DNA of 64,000 nucleotides from Streptomyces eurythermus (GCF_014649115.1 NZ_BMSK01000015.1:62001-126000), one strand, 5' to 3'. Positions 9,494-17,176 are shown, counted from the stretch's first letter. Notes: a model not told the origin generated them from the letters alone. Numbers and translations: made by a program.

Positions 9494-10540
9494 CTACTGG
9501 CGGCGCTGGTCGTACGGGTAGCCGTTCTCGTCGTACCGCTGCTGGTCGTGGCCCTGCTGCTGCCCGTAGCCCTGCTGCTGCCCGTAGCCCTGGTGCTGGT
9601 CGTAGCCCTGCCGCTGGTCCCAGTCCTGCTGATGCGGGTACTGCTGCGGGTCGTACGGCTGCTGGTACTGCTGCTGCCCGTCGTAGTACTGGTCGTAGCC
9701 CTGCTGCCGGTTCCAGTCCTGCTGCTGCGGCTGCTGCTGGTACCCGGGCTGCTCGTACCGCTGCTCCTCGTAGTGCGGCTGCTCCGGTTCGACGCGCCGC
9801 AGCTGGGCCGTGGCGTCGTCCATGACCGGGGGCTGCTGCCCGTACGACGGCTGGGGCTGCTGGTAGGCGGGCTGCTGCGCCGGCACCGGCTGGGGCCGCG
9901 GGCCGGCCTGGGCGGCCTTCTTCTCCTTGCCCCGCGCCCGGAGGAACTCGATCGCGATCGGGATCACCGACACGAGGACGATCAGGATGAGGATCGCCTC
10001 GATGTTGGTCTTGACGAACTCGATGTTGCCGAGCCAGGAGCCGAGCAGGGTGACGCCGGCCCCCCACAGGACGCCACCGATGACATTGAAGATCAGGAAC
10101 GAGCGGTACCGCATGCCGCTGACGCCCGCGATGATCGGCGTGAACGTGCGCACGACCGGCACGAAGCGGGCCAGGACCAGGGACTTCGGGCCGTACTTCT
10201 CGAAGAACTCGTGCGCCTTGGTGACGTTCTCCTGCTTGAACAGGCGGGAGTCCGGGCGGTTGAACAGGGACGGCCCGACCTTCTTGCCGAACATGTAGCC
10301 CGCCTGGTCGCCCAGGATCGCGGCGAGGCAGATCAGGGCGATCGCCCCCCACAGCGGGAAGTCCAGGTCGCCGGAGGTGATCAGCAGGCCGCAGGTGAAC
10401 AGCAGCGAGTCACCCGGCAGGAAGAAGCCGATGAGCAGGCCGGACTCGGCGAAGACGATGAGCAGCAGGCCCCAGATGCTGTAGGTGTCGAGCAGGTAGT
10501 TGGGATCGAGCCAGCTCGGGCCTAGGGCGAGTGTCATCAC
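9494..10540 (-). CDS. DedA/VTT family membrane protein with a Gln/Tyr-rich tail
   Basis: DedA proteins are polytopic inner-membrane proteins linked to lipid recycling and membrane homeostasis. Residues 1-200 carry the family core, including the FLPGDSLLF re-entrant segment, the GDQAGYMFGKK motif and the ARFVPVVRTFTP motif. Residues 202-348 are unusual: a low-complexity cytoplasmic tail rich in Gln, Tyr, Pro and Gly, with GYGQQQ repeated. The GTG at 10540 has AGGAG nine bases upstream, and an ATG follows immediately. It is convergent with the ThrE-type gene and downstream of the tipA homologue. Confidence 0.92.
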   Translation of the reverse strand: MMTLALGPSWLDPNYLLDTYSIWGLLLIVFAESGLLIGFFLPGDSLLFTCGLLITSGDLDFPLWGAIALICLAAILGDQAGYMFGKKVGPSLFNRPDSRLFKQENVTKAHEFFEKYGPKSLVLARFVPVVRTFTPIIAGVSGMRYRSFLIFNVIGGVLWGAGVTLLGSWLGNIEFVKTNIEAILILIVLVSVIPIAIEFLRARGKEKKAAQAGPRPQPVPAQQPAYQQPQPSYGQQPPVMDDATAQLRRVEPEQPHYEEQRYEQPGYQQQPQQQDWNRQQGYDQYYDGQQQYQQPYDPQQYPHQQDWDQRQGYDQHQGYGQQQGYGQQQGHDQQRYDENGYPYDQRRQ

Positions 10541-10660
10541 GGGTCCGGGCTCCTGAAGGGGTGAGGGCGGCTACGGCGTCCAAGTGCGGCCGCACAAAGC
10601 TATCAACGCGATGTGACCGCCCCAGGTTCCACCGGTGGCTCCAGGATGCCCTGTGCGAGG

Positions 10661-10731
10661 CCCCTGAGGAAGCTGTGACTCAGGGGACTCGCGGGGTTCC
10701 GACCCGGGAGCGAACCCCGTGCGCTCCCGGG
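10661..10731 (-). terminator. Clustered, partly overlapping hairpins after the tipA homologue
   Basis: One inverted repeat joins CCCCTGAG (10661-10668) with CTCAGGGG (10679-10686). Two further stems interlock: GGGGTTC (10693-10699) with GAACCCC (10712-10718), and CCCGGGAGC (10703-10711) with GCTCCCGGG (10723-10731). The last stem is the likely terminator, 10 bp beyond the tipA-like stop codon. The interlocked stems cannot both form as simple hairpins. Confidence 0.65.
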
Positions 10732-10741
10732 CCGGGAACGC

Positions 10742-11179
10742 TCAGGACGCGCCGTGCCGGGCCGTGTTCGCCACGATCGCGTCCCGCATGTAACGGGCCA
10801 GACCGGGACGGATGGCCTCGTACGTGGCGGTGAACCGCTCGTCGGTGACGTACATCTCGCCCAGGCACGCGTGCAGCTCGGGCCCGCAGTCGTAGTACGC
10901 GCCCGTGATGAACCGGCGGTGCTCCTCGGCGACCTCCATGGCCCGCTCCGAGTCCGCGGGCACGCCCTCGGCGAGCAGGCCGGCCATCCGGCCGTGGATC
11001 GCGTCCAGCTCGGCGTTGATCCGCTTCCAGTCCTCCTTGGTGTAGCCGGCGGTCCGGCGCTGCGACTGCCGGTAGGCCTCGGTGTGGCCCCAGCGCCGCT
11101 CCACCTCGTCCGCGTGCGCGTCCGGGTCGAAGTCGCCGAAGACCTCGAACTTCTCCTCCGGTGTCAGGTTGACGCCCAT
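10742..11179 (-). other. Internal translation start giving the short TipAS-type form
   Basis: An ATG inside the tipA homologue (MGVNLTPEEKFEVF) is preceded by GGAGG with an eight-base spacer. Starting here yields a 145-residue protein consisting only of the antibiotic-binding domain. In S. lividans the equivalent in-frame start produces the abundant TipAS form that sequesters thiopeptides. The sequence supports the same dual-product arrangement here; expression is inferred. Confidence 0.75.
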
Positions 11180-11611
11180 CTTGCGTGCCTCCATGGCGTG
11201 CTCCACGGCCGCGGCCATCTTCTGGAGCTTCTCGATCCGGGCGGTCAGCAACTCGTGCTGGCGGCGCAGGTGCGCGCGCGGGTCCGTGTCCGGGTCGTCG
11301 AGCAGGGCCGCGACCTCGTCGAGCGGGAAGCCGAGCTCCCGGTAGAACAGGATCTGCTGGAGCCGGTCGAGATCGGCGTCGGTGTAACGCCGGTGCCCGG
11401 CGTGGGTGCGCGCGCCGGGCACGAGCAGTCCGATCTCGTCGTAGTGGTGCAGGGTGCGCACCGTGATCCCGGCGAACCCGGCGACCTGCCCCACGGAGTA
11501 GACCCGGTCCGGTGACCGGTCCTCTCCCGCGGGCCGGTCCTGCCCCACGGGCCTGTCGTGTCCCAGGGGGTGGTCGTGTCCCACGCGGTCCTGTCCCACG
11601 GGGTGGCTCAC
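10742..11611 (-). CDS. tipA: MerR-family TipA-like regulator (long form, thiopeptide-binding)
   Basis: TipAL of S. lividans is a MerR activator that covalently captures thiostrepton-like antibiotics and activates its own gene. This 289-residue homologue has the MerR winged helix (YSVGQVAGFAG, TVRTLHHYDEIGLL), a coiled-coil linker, and the TipAS antibiotic-binding domain. Both cysteines of the DCGPELHACLGEMY segment are kept; the second aligns with the thiopeptide-linking cysteine. The GTG at 11611 has AAGGAG eight bases upstream and lies just after a tipA-type promoter. Between Met-Ser and YSVGQV there are about 34 extra residues made of six-residue repeats (GHDRPV, GQDRPA). The upstream ATG at 11644 lies inside the promoter and is rejected. 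Confidence 0.93.
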   Translation of the reverse strand: MSHPVGQDRVGHDHPLGHDRPVGQDRPAGEDRSPDRVYSVGQVAGFAGITVRTLHHYDEIGLLVPGARTHAGHRRYTDADLDRLQQILFYRELGFPLDEVAALLDDPDTDPRAHLRRQHELLTARIEKLQKMAAAVEHAMEARKMGVNLTPEEKFEVFGDFDPDAHADEVERRWGHTEAYRQSQRRTAGYTKEDWKRINAELDAIHGRMAGLLAEGVPADSERAMEVAEEHRRFITGAYYDCGPELHACLGEMYVTDERFTATYEAIRPGLARYMRDAIVANTARHGAS

Positions 11612-11642
11612 TTCTTCCGCTCCTTCGGTCGGTACGCCCTCC

Positions 11643-11673
11643 ACCCTGCTGCCTCACGTCGCGTGAGGTGCAA
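11643..11673 (-). promoter_or_regulatory. tipA-type MerR promoter with 19-bp spacer and dyad
   Basis: On the minus strand, TTGCAC (-35) and CAGGGT (-10) are separated by 19 bp, the long spacer of MerR-activated promoters. A perfect inverted repeat, CCTCACG with CGTGAGG around three bases (11652-11668), fills the spacer and overlaps the -35. This closely resembles the remembered S. lividans tipA promoter and predicts autoactivation by the TipA-like protein. Confidence 0.85.
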
Positions 11674-11706
11674 GCCGGTCGCGGGTGGCCACCGGGCCGG
11701 GACCGC

Positions 11707-12348
11707 TCAGCGGTCGTCCTCCGGGTGCCGCTCCCCCGTCGCGTACGGGTTCCGCTGCCCCTCGGCGAGGACGCCGACGAAACGCTCGCCCTCCCCCGCG
11801 AAGGTGTACGCGCCCGCCTCCAGGCGGTCGATCAGGCCCTGGGTCCAGGCCGCGTCGGAGTCGGCCGTGTGGATCCACAGGCGCATGATCTCGCCGATGT
11901 GACCGAGCTGCTGCGGGCCGCCCTCGGGGAGGTAGTCCCCGGTGACGGAGTCCCGCCACCGCCCGATCCGGCGGATCCGCTCCCGCAGCAGTTCCAGGGC
12001 CTCGGCACGGGGCAGCTCGACCAGGAAGCCGATGGCCGCCGACCGGACGTCGGGCTTCTGGTCGTAGGAGACCAGGGACTCGCGCAGCAGCCGGAAGAAC
12101 TCCTCCTCGCCGCGGCCGGTGATCTCGTACTCGGTGCGCGGCGGCCCGCCGGCCGTGGACGGCGCCGTCTCGTGCGCGTGCAGCAGTCCCTGCCGGGCCA
12201 TCTGTTTCAGGGCGTGGTAGACCGAGCCGGGCTTGGCGTTGGACCACTCGTGTGCGCCCCAGTACTCCAGGTCGTTGCGCACCTGGTAGCCGTGGGCCCG
12301 GCCGTGCTGACGGACCGCGCCCAGCACGAGGAGACGGATCGCTGACAT
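11707..12348 (-). CDS. PadR-family transcriptional regulator
   Basis: The 213-residue protein begins directly with the PadR winged-helix domain (LLVLGAVRQHGRAHGYQV, then KPGSVYHALKQMARQGLL with the wing TEYEITGRG). A helical effector/dimerisation domain follows (residues 95-200). PadR proteins usually repress neighbouring transporter or stress genes in response to small ligands; the ligand is unknown. The nearest gene downstream is tipA-like but it has its own promoter, so PadR may control only itself or genes elsewhere. Confidence 0.88.
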   Translation of the reverse strand: MSAIRLLVLGAVRQHGRAHGYQVRNDLEYWGAHEWSNAKPGSVYHALKQMARQGLLHAHETAPSTAGGPPRTEYEITGRGEEEFFRLLRESLVSYDQKPDVRSAAIGFLVELPRAEALELLRERIRRIGRWRDSVTGDYLPEGGPQQLGHIGEIMRLWIHTADSDAAWTQGLIDRLEAGAYTFAGEGERFVGVLAEGQRNPYATGERHPEDDR

Positions 12349-12371
12349 GGGGACCAGGTTAGGACCCGCGA

Positions 12372-12920
12372 TCAGGCCGGGGAGCCGCCCTGTGCCTGGG
12401 CCACCAGCTCGAACGCGGTCCTGCCGTCCAGCGACTCGCGGATGATGTCGGCGTGGCCGGCGTGCCGGGCCGTCTCACGGATCAGGTGCAGGCACAGCCA
12501 GCGCAGCGAGACGCGGCCCTCCGGGGGGAACCACGGGTCGGGCGGCAGCGGGAAGGTGTCGTCCAGGCTGGGCGCGGAGCGGATCAGCTCCTCGGTCTCG
12601 CCGGCCACCCGCTCCCAGTACGCCAGCTGCGCGGCGACCGTCTCGTCGTCGGTCAGCCGGAACGTCTCGTGCCAGTTCGACGCGTCCCGCTGTACGGCGG
12701 GCGGCTCCTGCCTGGCCCGGGCCACCCAGCCCTGCTCCACCTCGACGACGTGCTTGAGCAGGCCGCCCAGGGACAGCTCGCTCGCGCTCGGGCGGCTGCG
12801 GGCCTGCTCCTCGGACAGTCCGAGCAGCGCCCTGCGGATCCCGCCGCGCTGTTCCTCGATGAACGCGAGCAGCGCTCCCCGCTCGTCGCCCTTGTCCTCC
12901 GCCGGCACGTGCATGACCAT
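12372..12920 (-). CDS. DinB-superfamily protein (DUF664-like)
   Basis: The 182-residue protein fits the four-helix DinB/mycothiol-dependent enzyme superfamily. It has an early helix ending LGGLLKHVVEVEQGWVAR and a late HLIRETARHAGHADIIRE segment; the conserved histidines in these segments would bind a divalent metal. Members act as thiol-dependent S-transferases or metal-dependent hydrolases, and the specific reaction is unknown. It stands alone, upstream of padR on the same strand with only 23 bp between them, so the two may be co-transcribed. Confidence 0.8.
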   Translation of the reverse strand: MVMHVPAEDKGDERGALLAFIEEQRGGIRRALLGLSEEQARSRPSASELSLGGLLKHVVEVEQGWVARARQEPPAVQRDASNWHETFRLTDDETVAAQLAYWERVAGETEELIRSAPSLDDTFPLPPDPWFPPEGRVSLRWLCLHLIRETARHAGHADIIRESLDGRTAFELVAQAQGGSPA

Positions 12921-12979
12921 GGCCCGCCGCCTCTCGTCTGGCCGTCCGCCGGGGCGTCCGCCCCGACGGGAAAGACGCT

Positions 12980-13018
12980 AGGGGCCATTGCGGTCAGATC
13001 CTGACCGCAATGGCCCCT
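12980..13018 (-). terminator. Perfect 18-bp hairpin terminator after the aldehyde dehydrogenase
   Basis: AGGGGCCATTGCGGTCAG is followed by ATC and then its exact complement. It lies 20 bp past the aldehyde dehydrogenase stop codon and before the DinB-like gene. The perfect dyad could work in both orientations. Confidence 0.9.
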
Positions 13019-13038
13019 GGGCGGGAAAGGTGACGCGG

Positions 13039-14499
13039 CTAGAACGGGAATCCGCTGCGGCCGTGCTGGATCGAGATCCACTTGACGGTGGTGAACGCCT
13101 CCAACGTGGTCTCGCCGTTGAGGCGGCCGACGCCGGAGTGCTTCTCCCCGCCGAAGGGCACGATCGGCTCGTCGTGGACGGTGCCGTCGTTCACGTGGAA
13201 CATGCCGGTGTCGATCCGCTTGGCGAAGGCCACACCGCGCTCGATGTCCCCGGTGTGGACGGCGCCGCTCAGCCCGTACGGCGAGCCGTTGACGATCCGC
13301 ACCGCGTCCTCCTCGCCGTCGAACGGGATGAGGAAGACGACCGGGCCGAACACCTCCTGCTGGAGCAGCGGGGACTCGGCCGGCACGCCGGTCAGCACGC
13401 TCGGCTCGACCAGGTTGTCGGTCGTGCCGCCGTGCACCAGGGCGGTGGCGCCCTCGGCGAGCGCCTGCTCGACGGTGCCGGAGATCGCGGCGGCCTGCGC
13501 GGAGTTGATCACCGGGCCGATCACGGTCTGCGGGTCACGCGGGTCGCCGACCTTCAGGCTCCTGACCTTGGCGACGAACTTCTCGGTGAACTCCTCGTGG
13601 ACGGAGCGGTCCACCAGGACCCGGTTGGCGGCCATGCAGACCTGGCCCTGGTGCACGAACCGGCTGAAGACCGCCGCGTCCACCGCGTAGTCGATGTCGG
13701 CGTCGTCCAGCACCACCAGCGCGCTGTTGCCGCCGAGTTCGAGGACCGAGCGCTTGAAGTGCTTGGCGCAGACGGTGGCGACGTGCCGGCCGACCTTGTC
13801 GGAGCCGGTGAAGGAGATCACCTTCGGGACGGGGTGCTCGAGGAACGCGTCACCGATCTCGGCGATGTCGGTCACCAGGACGTTCAGCAGGCCCCCGGGC
13901 AGCCCGGCGTCCTCGAAGATCTTCGCGATCAGGGTGCCGCCGGCGATCGGGGTGTTCTGGTGCGGCTTGAGCACCACGCCGTTGCCGAGCGCGAGGGCCG
14001 GGGCGACCGACTTCAGCGACAGCAGGAAGGGGAAGTTGAACGGGCTGATCACACCGACGACGCCGACCGGCACCCGGTAGACGCGGTTCTCCTTGCCGTC
14101 GACCGGCGAGGGCAGGATCCTGCCCTCGGGGCGCAGCGCGAGGTGGACCGACTCGCGCAGGAACTCCTTGGCGAGGTGGAGTTCGAAGGCGGCCTTCACG
14201 CGCGTGCCGCCCAGTTCCGCGATGATCAGGTCGGTTATCTCCTGCTCGCGGTCCTCCACCAGCCGCAACGCGCGCTCGAACACGGCCCGCCGGGCGTAGG
14301 GGTTGGTCTCCGCCCACTCCTTCTGGGCACGGGCGGCCGCCCGGTAGGCCAGGTCCACCTCCTCGACGGTGGCCACGGTGATCGAGGCCAGCTTCTCGTC
14401 GTTGTAGGGGTCGAAGTCGATGACGTCCCAGGAGCCCGTGCCCGGGCGCCACTCGCCGTCGATGTACTGCCGGGCCAGGTCGCTGAAGTAGGACGACAT
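13039..14499 (-). CDS. NAD(P)-dependent aldehyde dehydrogenase (benzaldehyde/vanillin type)
   Basis: The enzyme oxidises an aldehyde to the carboxylic acid. The 486-residue protein has the coenzyme-binding segment SPFNFPF, the glycine motif FTGSDKVG, the general-base glutamate in LELGGNSALVVLDD, and the catalytic cysteine in GQVCMAANR. The sequence resembles aromatic aldehyde dehydrogenases such as benzaldehyde and vanillin dehydrogenase, so an aromatic substrate is likely but unproven. The ATG at 14499 (MSSYFSDLARQ) has GAGGGA just upstream; a TTG at 14511 is less likely. It is flanked by a strong terminator and appears monocistronic. Confidence 0.92.
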   Translation of the reverse strand: MSSYFSDLARQYIDGEWRPGTGSWDVIDFDPYNDEKLASITVATVEEVDLAYRAAARAQKEWAETNPYARRAVFERALRLVEDREQEITDLIIAELGGTRVKAAFELHLAKEFLRESVHLALRPEGRILPSPVDGKENRVYRVPVGVVGVISPFNFPFLLSLKSVAPALALGNGVVLKPHQNTPIAGGTLIAKIFEDAGLPGGLLNVLVTDIAEIGDAFLEHPVPKVISFTGSDKVGRHVATVCAKHFKRSVLELGGNSALVVLDDADIDYAVDAAVFSRFVHQGQVCMAANRVLVDRSVHEEFTEKFVAKVRSLKVGDPRDPQTVIGPVINSAQAAAISGTVEQALAEGATALVHGGTTDNLVEPSVLTGVPAESPLLQQEVFGPVVFLIPFDGEEDAVRIVNGSPYGLSGAVHTGDIERGVAFAKRIDTGMFHVNDGTVHDEPIVPFGGEKHSGVGRLNGETTLEAFTTVKWISIQHGRSGFPF

Positions 14500-14594
14500 G
14501 TGATCCCTCAATCGCTAGCGGACACCAGATCTACGCCGTGTCTGACAGGACGTCATCGTACTGGTGGGTACCGCGAGTTGAGAGCCCTGTCGGG

Positions 14595-15455
14595 TCAGGA
14601 GAGTTGCAGGAGGCCGCGGAGCAGATCCCGGCTCTCGTCGGGGCCGGGGCTGTCCTGCTGGAGCTCCTTCAGGGCCTGCTCGTACTGGGCGACGTCCTCG
14701 CGCTTGTCCAGGTAGAGGGCGCTGGTCAGCTGCTCCAGGTAGACCACGTCGGACAGGTCGGACTCGGGGAAGCTGAGGATGGTGAAGGCGCCGCTCTCCC
14801 CGGAGTGCCCGCCGAAGCTGAACGGCATGACCTGGAGCCGTACGTTGGGCCGCCCGGAGATGTCGATCAGGTGCTGGAGCTGGCCGCGCATCACGTCCCG
14901 GTCGCCGTAGGGGCGGCGCAGGGCGGCCTCGTCCAGGACGATGTGCAGCTCCGGGGCGTTGTCGGAGAGCAGGTGCCGCTGCCGCTCCAGGCGCAGGGCG
15001 ACCCGGCGCTCGATGTCGGCGGCGCTCGCGCCCTTCATGCCGCGCCGGACCACCTCGCGGGCGTACTCCTCGGTCTGGAGCAGGCCGTGCACGAACTGCA
15101 CCTCGTAGACCCGGATCAGCGAGGCGGCGCCCTCCAGGCCCACATAGGTGGGGAACCAGCTGGGCAGGACGTCGGTGTAACTGTGCCACCAGCCCGCCAC
15201 GTTGGCCTCCCGGGCGAGGGACAGCAGCGACTCGCGCTCCGCTTCGTCGGTGATGCCGTAGAGCGTCAGCAGGTCCTCGACGTCTCTGGTCTTGAAGCTC
15301 ACCCGGCCCAGCTCCATCCGGCTGATCTTCGACTCGGAGGCGCGGATCGAGTATCCCGCCGCCTCGCGCGTGATCCCCCGCGCTTCCCGCAGTCGCCTGA
15401 GTTGCGAGCCGAGCAGCATCCGCCGCACCACCGATCCGGGCTCTCCCGCGCTCAC
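14595..15455 (-). CDS. XRE-type regulator with DUF5753 domain (WhiJ-like)
   Basis: The 286-residue protein has an N-terminal helix-turn-helix (LGSQLRRLREARGITREAAG, SESKISRMELGRV) and a long C-terminal DUF5753 domain of about 190 residues. This architecture is typical of the many Streptomyces WhiJ-like regulators that work with a small DUF397 partner in developmental control. The GTG at 15455 has GGGGAGG nine bases upstream. It is divergent from an anti-sigma-type ATPase gene (15768-16262), and a DUF397 gene lies at 16420-16689, so the full trio is present. Confidence 0.9.
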   Translation of the reverse strand: MSAGEPGSVVRRMLLGSQLRRLREARGITREAAGYSIRASESKISRMELGRVSFKTRDVEDLLTLYGITDEAERESLLSLAREANVAGWWHSYTDVLPSWFPTYVGLEGAASLIRVYEVQFVHGLLQTEEYAREVVRRGMKGASAADIERRVALRLERQRHLLSDNAPELHIVLDEAALRRPYGDRDVMRGQLQHLIDISGRPNVRLQVMPFSFGGHSGESGAFTILSFPESDLSDVVYLEQLTSALYLDKREDVAQYEQALKELQQDSPGPDESRDLLRGLLQLS

Positions 15456-15665
15456 TTTCGCCAGCCTCCCCAACCGTCTCCCAGGGGCCGAAGTCTGCCA
15501 CTAAAACACTCCGAGCAGTACTCGCCCGGTTACGCAAACGGAAAGAGCTCGGCCGTTTCCACCCTGACCGGACCGGGCCAGAGGTCCGGACCTCTGGCGA
15601 CTTCCCGGACGAAGTCGGCGGAAAAAATGGCCAAGAAGCGGTACGGGATGTGCCATTTCGGCCGC

Positions 15666-15693
15666 GTGCACGTGCATCTGCCCTTGCATCTGC
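15666..15693 (+). promoter_or_regulatory. 28-bp motif upstream of the ATPase gene, shared with the DUF397 gene
   Basis: GTGCACGTGCATCTGC, CCT, then TGCATCTGC lie 74 nt before the ATPase start codon. The same motif, 26 of 28 bases identical, occurs in reverse orientation at 16771-16798 upstream of the DUF397 gene. The repeated TGCATCTGC units suggest an operator for the WhiJ-like regulator or another shared factor. Confidence 0.7.
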
Positions 15694-15767
15694 TCTGCGC
15701 TTCCGAAACCATGGGTGCCGCGCCACCGCTGCATCGCAACGACCGCGAATTCCCGGGAGTGCCTCGC

Positions 15768-16262
15768 ATGGGGACGAATGGATCGACCATGCTCAAGCCG
15801 TTACGGCAGGGCCTTCCGCCGCTGGATCCCGCGGCCGTGTCCGATGCCGCCTCCTGCGCCCTCCCCGCCCGTTACGAGGCGGTGCGCGAGGCCCGGCGCT
15901 TCACCCGCGACACCCTGGGCCGGTGGGACGTCGGCGACCGCTTCGACGATGTGTGCCTCGTCGTCTCCGAACTCGTCACCAACGCCCTGCGCCACGCGGT
16001 GCCGGGGGACCCCTGTCCCACCGACGGCCTCCCGTCCGTGCGGCTGCACCTGATGCGCTGGAGCGAGCGGCTGGTGTGCGCGGTGCGCGACCCGAGCCAC
16101 GAGACGCCGGCCCCCAGGAACTCGGACGACTTCTCGGCCGAGTCGGGCCGCGGCCTCTTCCTCGTCGACTCCTTCGCCGACAGCTGGGGCTGGCACCCGC
16201 TCGCGGGCACCCTCGAGGGCAAGGTGGTCTGGGCGCTGTTCCGGATGCACCGGGCGGGCTGA
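15768..16262 (+). CDS. Anti-sigma-type ATP-binding protein (GHKL, SpoIIAB/RsbW-like)
   Basis: The 164-residue protein is a single HATPase_c domain. The N box VCLVVSELVTNALRHA is at about residues 64-79 and the glycine-rich lid ESGRGLFLVDSFADSWGW is near the C-terminus. Such proteins act as serine kinases or anti-sigma factors that bind anti-sigma antagonists. The ATG at 15768 has GGGAG eight bases upstream. It is the middle member of a trio with the divergent WhiJ-like regulator and the DUF397 gene on the opposite strand. A hairpin follows it at 16296-16332. Confidence 0.85.
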   Translation: MGTNGSTMLKPLRQGLPPLDPAAVSDAASCALPARYEAVREARRFTRDTLGRWDVGDRFDDVCLVVSELVTNALRHAVPGDPCPTDGLPSVRLHLMRWSERLVCAVRDPSHETPAPRNSDDFSAESGRGLFLVDSFADSWGWHPLAGTLEGKVVWALFRMHRAG

Positions 16263-16295
16263 TCCCGTACGGCGCGGGCGCACGCACGGTTTCTA

Positions 16296-16332
16296 CGCGC
16301 GTACACCCGCGGCTCGCCGGTGCGTACGCGCG
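16296..16332 (+). terminator. Possible terminator hairpin after the ATPase gene
   Basis: CGCGCGTAC (16296-16304) pairs with GTACGCGCG (16324-16332) across a 19-base loop, 33 bp past the stop codon. The surrounding 150 bp are rich in GCGTGCGT-like runs, so other pairings are possible. It lies between convergent genes. Confidence 0.45.
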
Positions 16333-16419
16333 CTGTTGCCGCGTGGGCGTGCGTTCCGGTTGTCACGTGGGTGCGCTCGCCGGTCGTCGCGTGGGGCGTG
16401 CGTGCCGACGAACCGGGCG

Positions 16420-16689
16420 TCAGCTCGCGATCAGGTGGTCGAACTCGCCGTCCTTGACCCCGAGGAGCATGGCCTCGATCTCCGCGCGGGTGTAGACGAG
16501 CGCCGGCCCGTCCGGGAAGCGCGAGTTGCGCACGGCGACATCGCCGCCCGGCAGCCGCGCGAATTCCACGCAGGAACCCTGCGAGTTGCTGTGCCTGCTC
16601 TTCTGCCAGGCCACTCCGTCCAGCTGCGTGGCAGCCATGCCGTTGTACACGTCGTACCCCCCGTACACGCCGTCAACGTCGCGGTCCAC
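16420..16689 (-). CDS. DUF397 small protein, partner of the WhiJ-like regulator
   Basis: The 89-residue protein has the DUF397 core WQKSRHSNSQGSCVEFARL followed by VAVRNSRFPDGPALVYTRAEIEAML. DUF397 proteins are encoded beside XRE-DUF5753 regulators throughout Streptomyces; genetic work on whiJ-type loci suggests they antagonise the regulator. The GTG at 16689 has GGGGAG at a six-base spacing. Its promoter region carries the 28-bp motif also found upstream of the ATPase gene. Confidence 0.9.
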   Translation of the reverse strand: MDRDVDGVYGGYDVYNGMAATQLDGVAWQKSRHSNSQGSCVEFARLPGGDVAVRNSRFPDGPALVYTRAEIEAMLLGVKDGEFDHLIAS

Positions 16690-16751
16690 AGGTCGCTCCC
16701 CGGTGGTGCACTGGCTGGTGTGGCCATAGGTGCTGTGGTCAACTGACCCGG

Positions 16752-16798
16752 ATCATAACTCTGTTCACGTGCAGATGCATGAGCAGATGCACGTGCAC
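16752..16798 (-). promoter_or_regulatory. Promoter of the DUF397 gene with the shared motif over its -35 region
   Basis: On the minus strand TATGAT (16757-16752) is a good -10 hexamer. The 28-bp motif (GTGCACGTGCATCTGC, TCA, TGCATCTGC) occupies 16798-16771, ending 13 bp before the -10, so its second unit covers the -35 position. This placement fits either activation or repression by a protein recognising TGCATCTGC. Confidence 0.65.
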
Positions 16799-17132
16799 GA
16801 GCGGTGTTGCCGTGATTACACCTTTGACGTGTGCTTTACCAGAGCCGCTCCGGCGTCTGCCCCGGAGCAGGCAGGACATGCCTCGCCCCGCACGGGAAGA
16901 GACGCGTACCGCACCGCTCATGTTCCCCTGTCCGGCGACCGATCGGCCCGGCGGACTGGCCGGAACGGCGTCCGCCCACCGGAGGGACGGCCTCCGTTCG
17001 GTGGCGTAGACCCGCCGAACCGCGGCTACGACAGCGGGACGCGGGCGCCGGGACACGTGACGGAGATCATCCGGTACCGGTCGGCGTAGCGCTCCGGGGC
17101 GGGCCGCCGCCGGCACCGGTGGATACGGCAAG
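16799..17132 (+). other. Intergenic stretch without a supported gene
   Basis: Between the DUF397 promoter and the rpsR terminator I see no open frame with a plausible start, ribosome binding site and protein-like composition. The first 50 bases are less GC-rich than the surroundings (CCTTTGACGTGTGC), which fits promoter DNA. Nothing else is recognisable. Confidence 0.4.
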
Positions 17133-17176
17133 AGGCAGGCGCCGTCCTACGGGGGAGCGTAGGGCGGCGCCTGCCT
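17133..17176 (-). terminator. Hairpin terminator after the rpsR paralogue operon
   Basis: AGGCAGGCGCCG and CGGCGCCTGCCT form a 12-bp outer stem, extended inside by CCTACG and CGTAGG. It starts 12 bp past the rpsR stop and closes the minus-strand operon that begins near 19055. Confidence 0.85.

Noticed and set aside
11612..11644. Upstream ATG start for the tipA homologue
   Set aside because: The ATG overlaps the -10 of the tipA-type promoter, while a GTG at 11611 has a proper ribosome binding site.
16739..17131. Minus-strand frame in the gap before rpsR
   Set aside because: It covers the DUF397 promoter motif, is Arg/Pro/Ala-rich and resembles nothing known.
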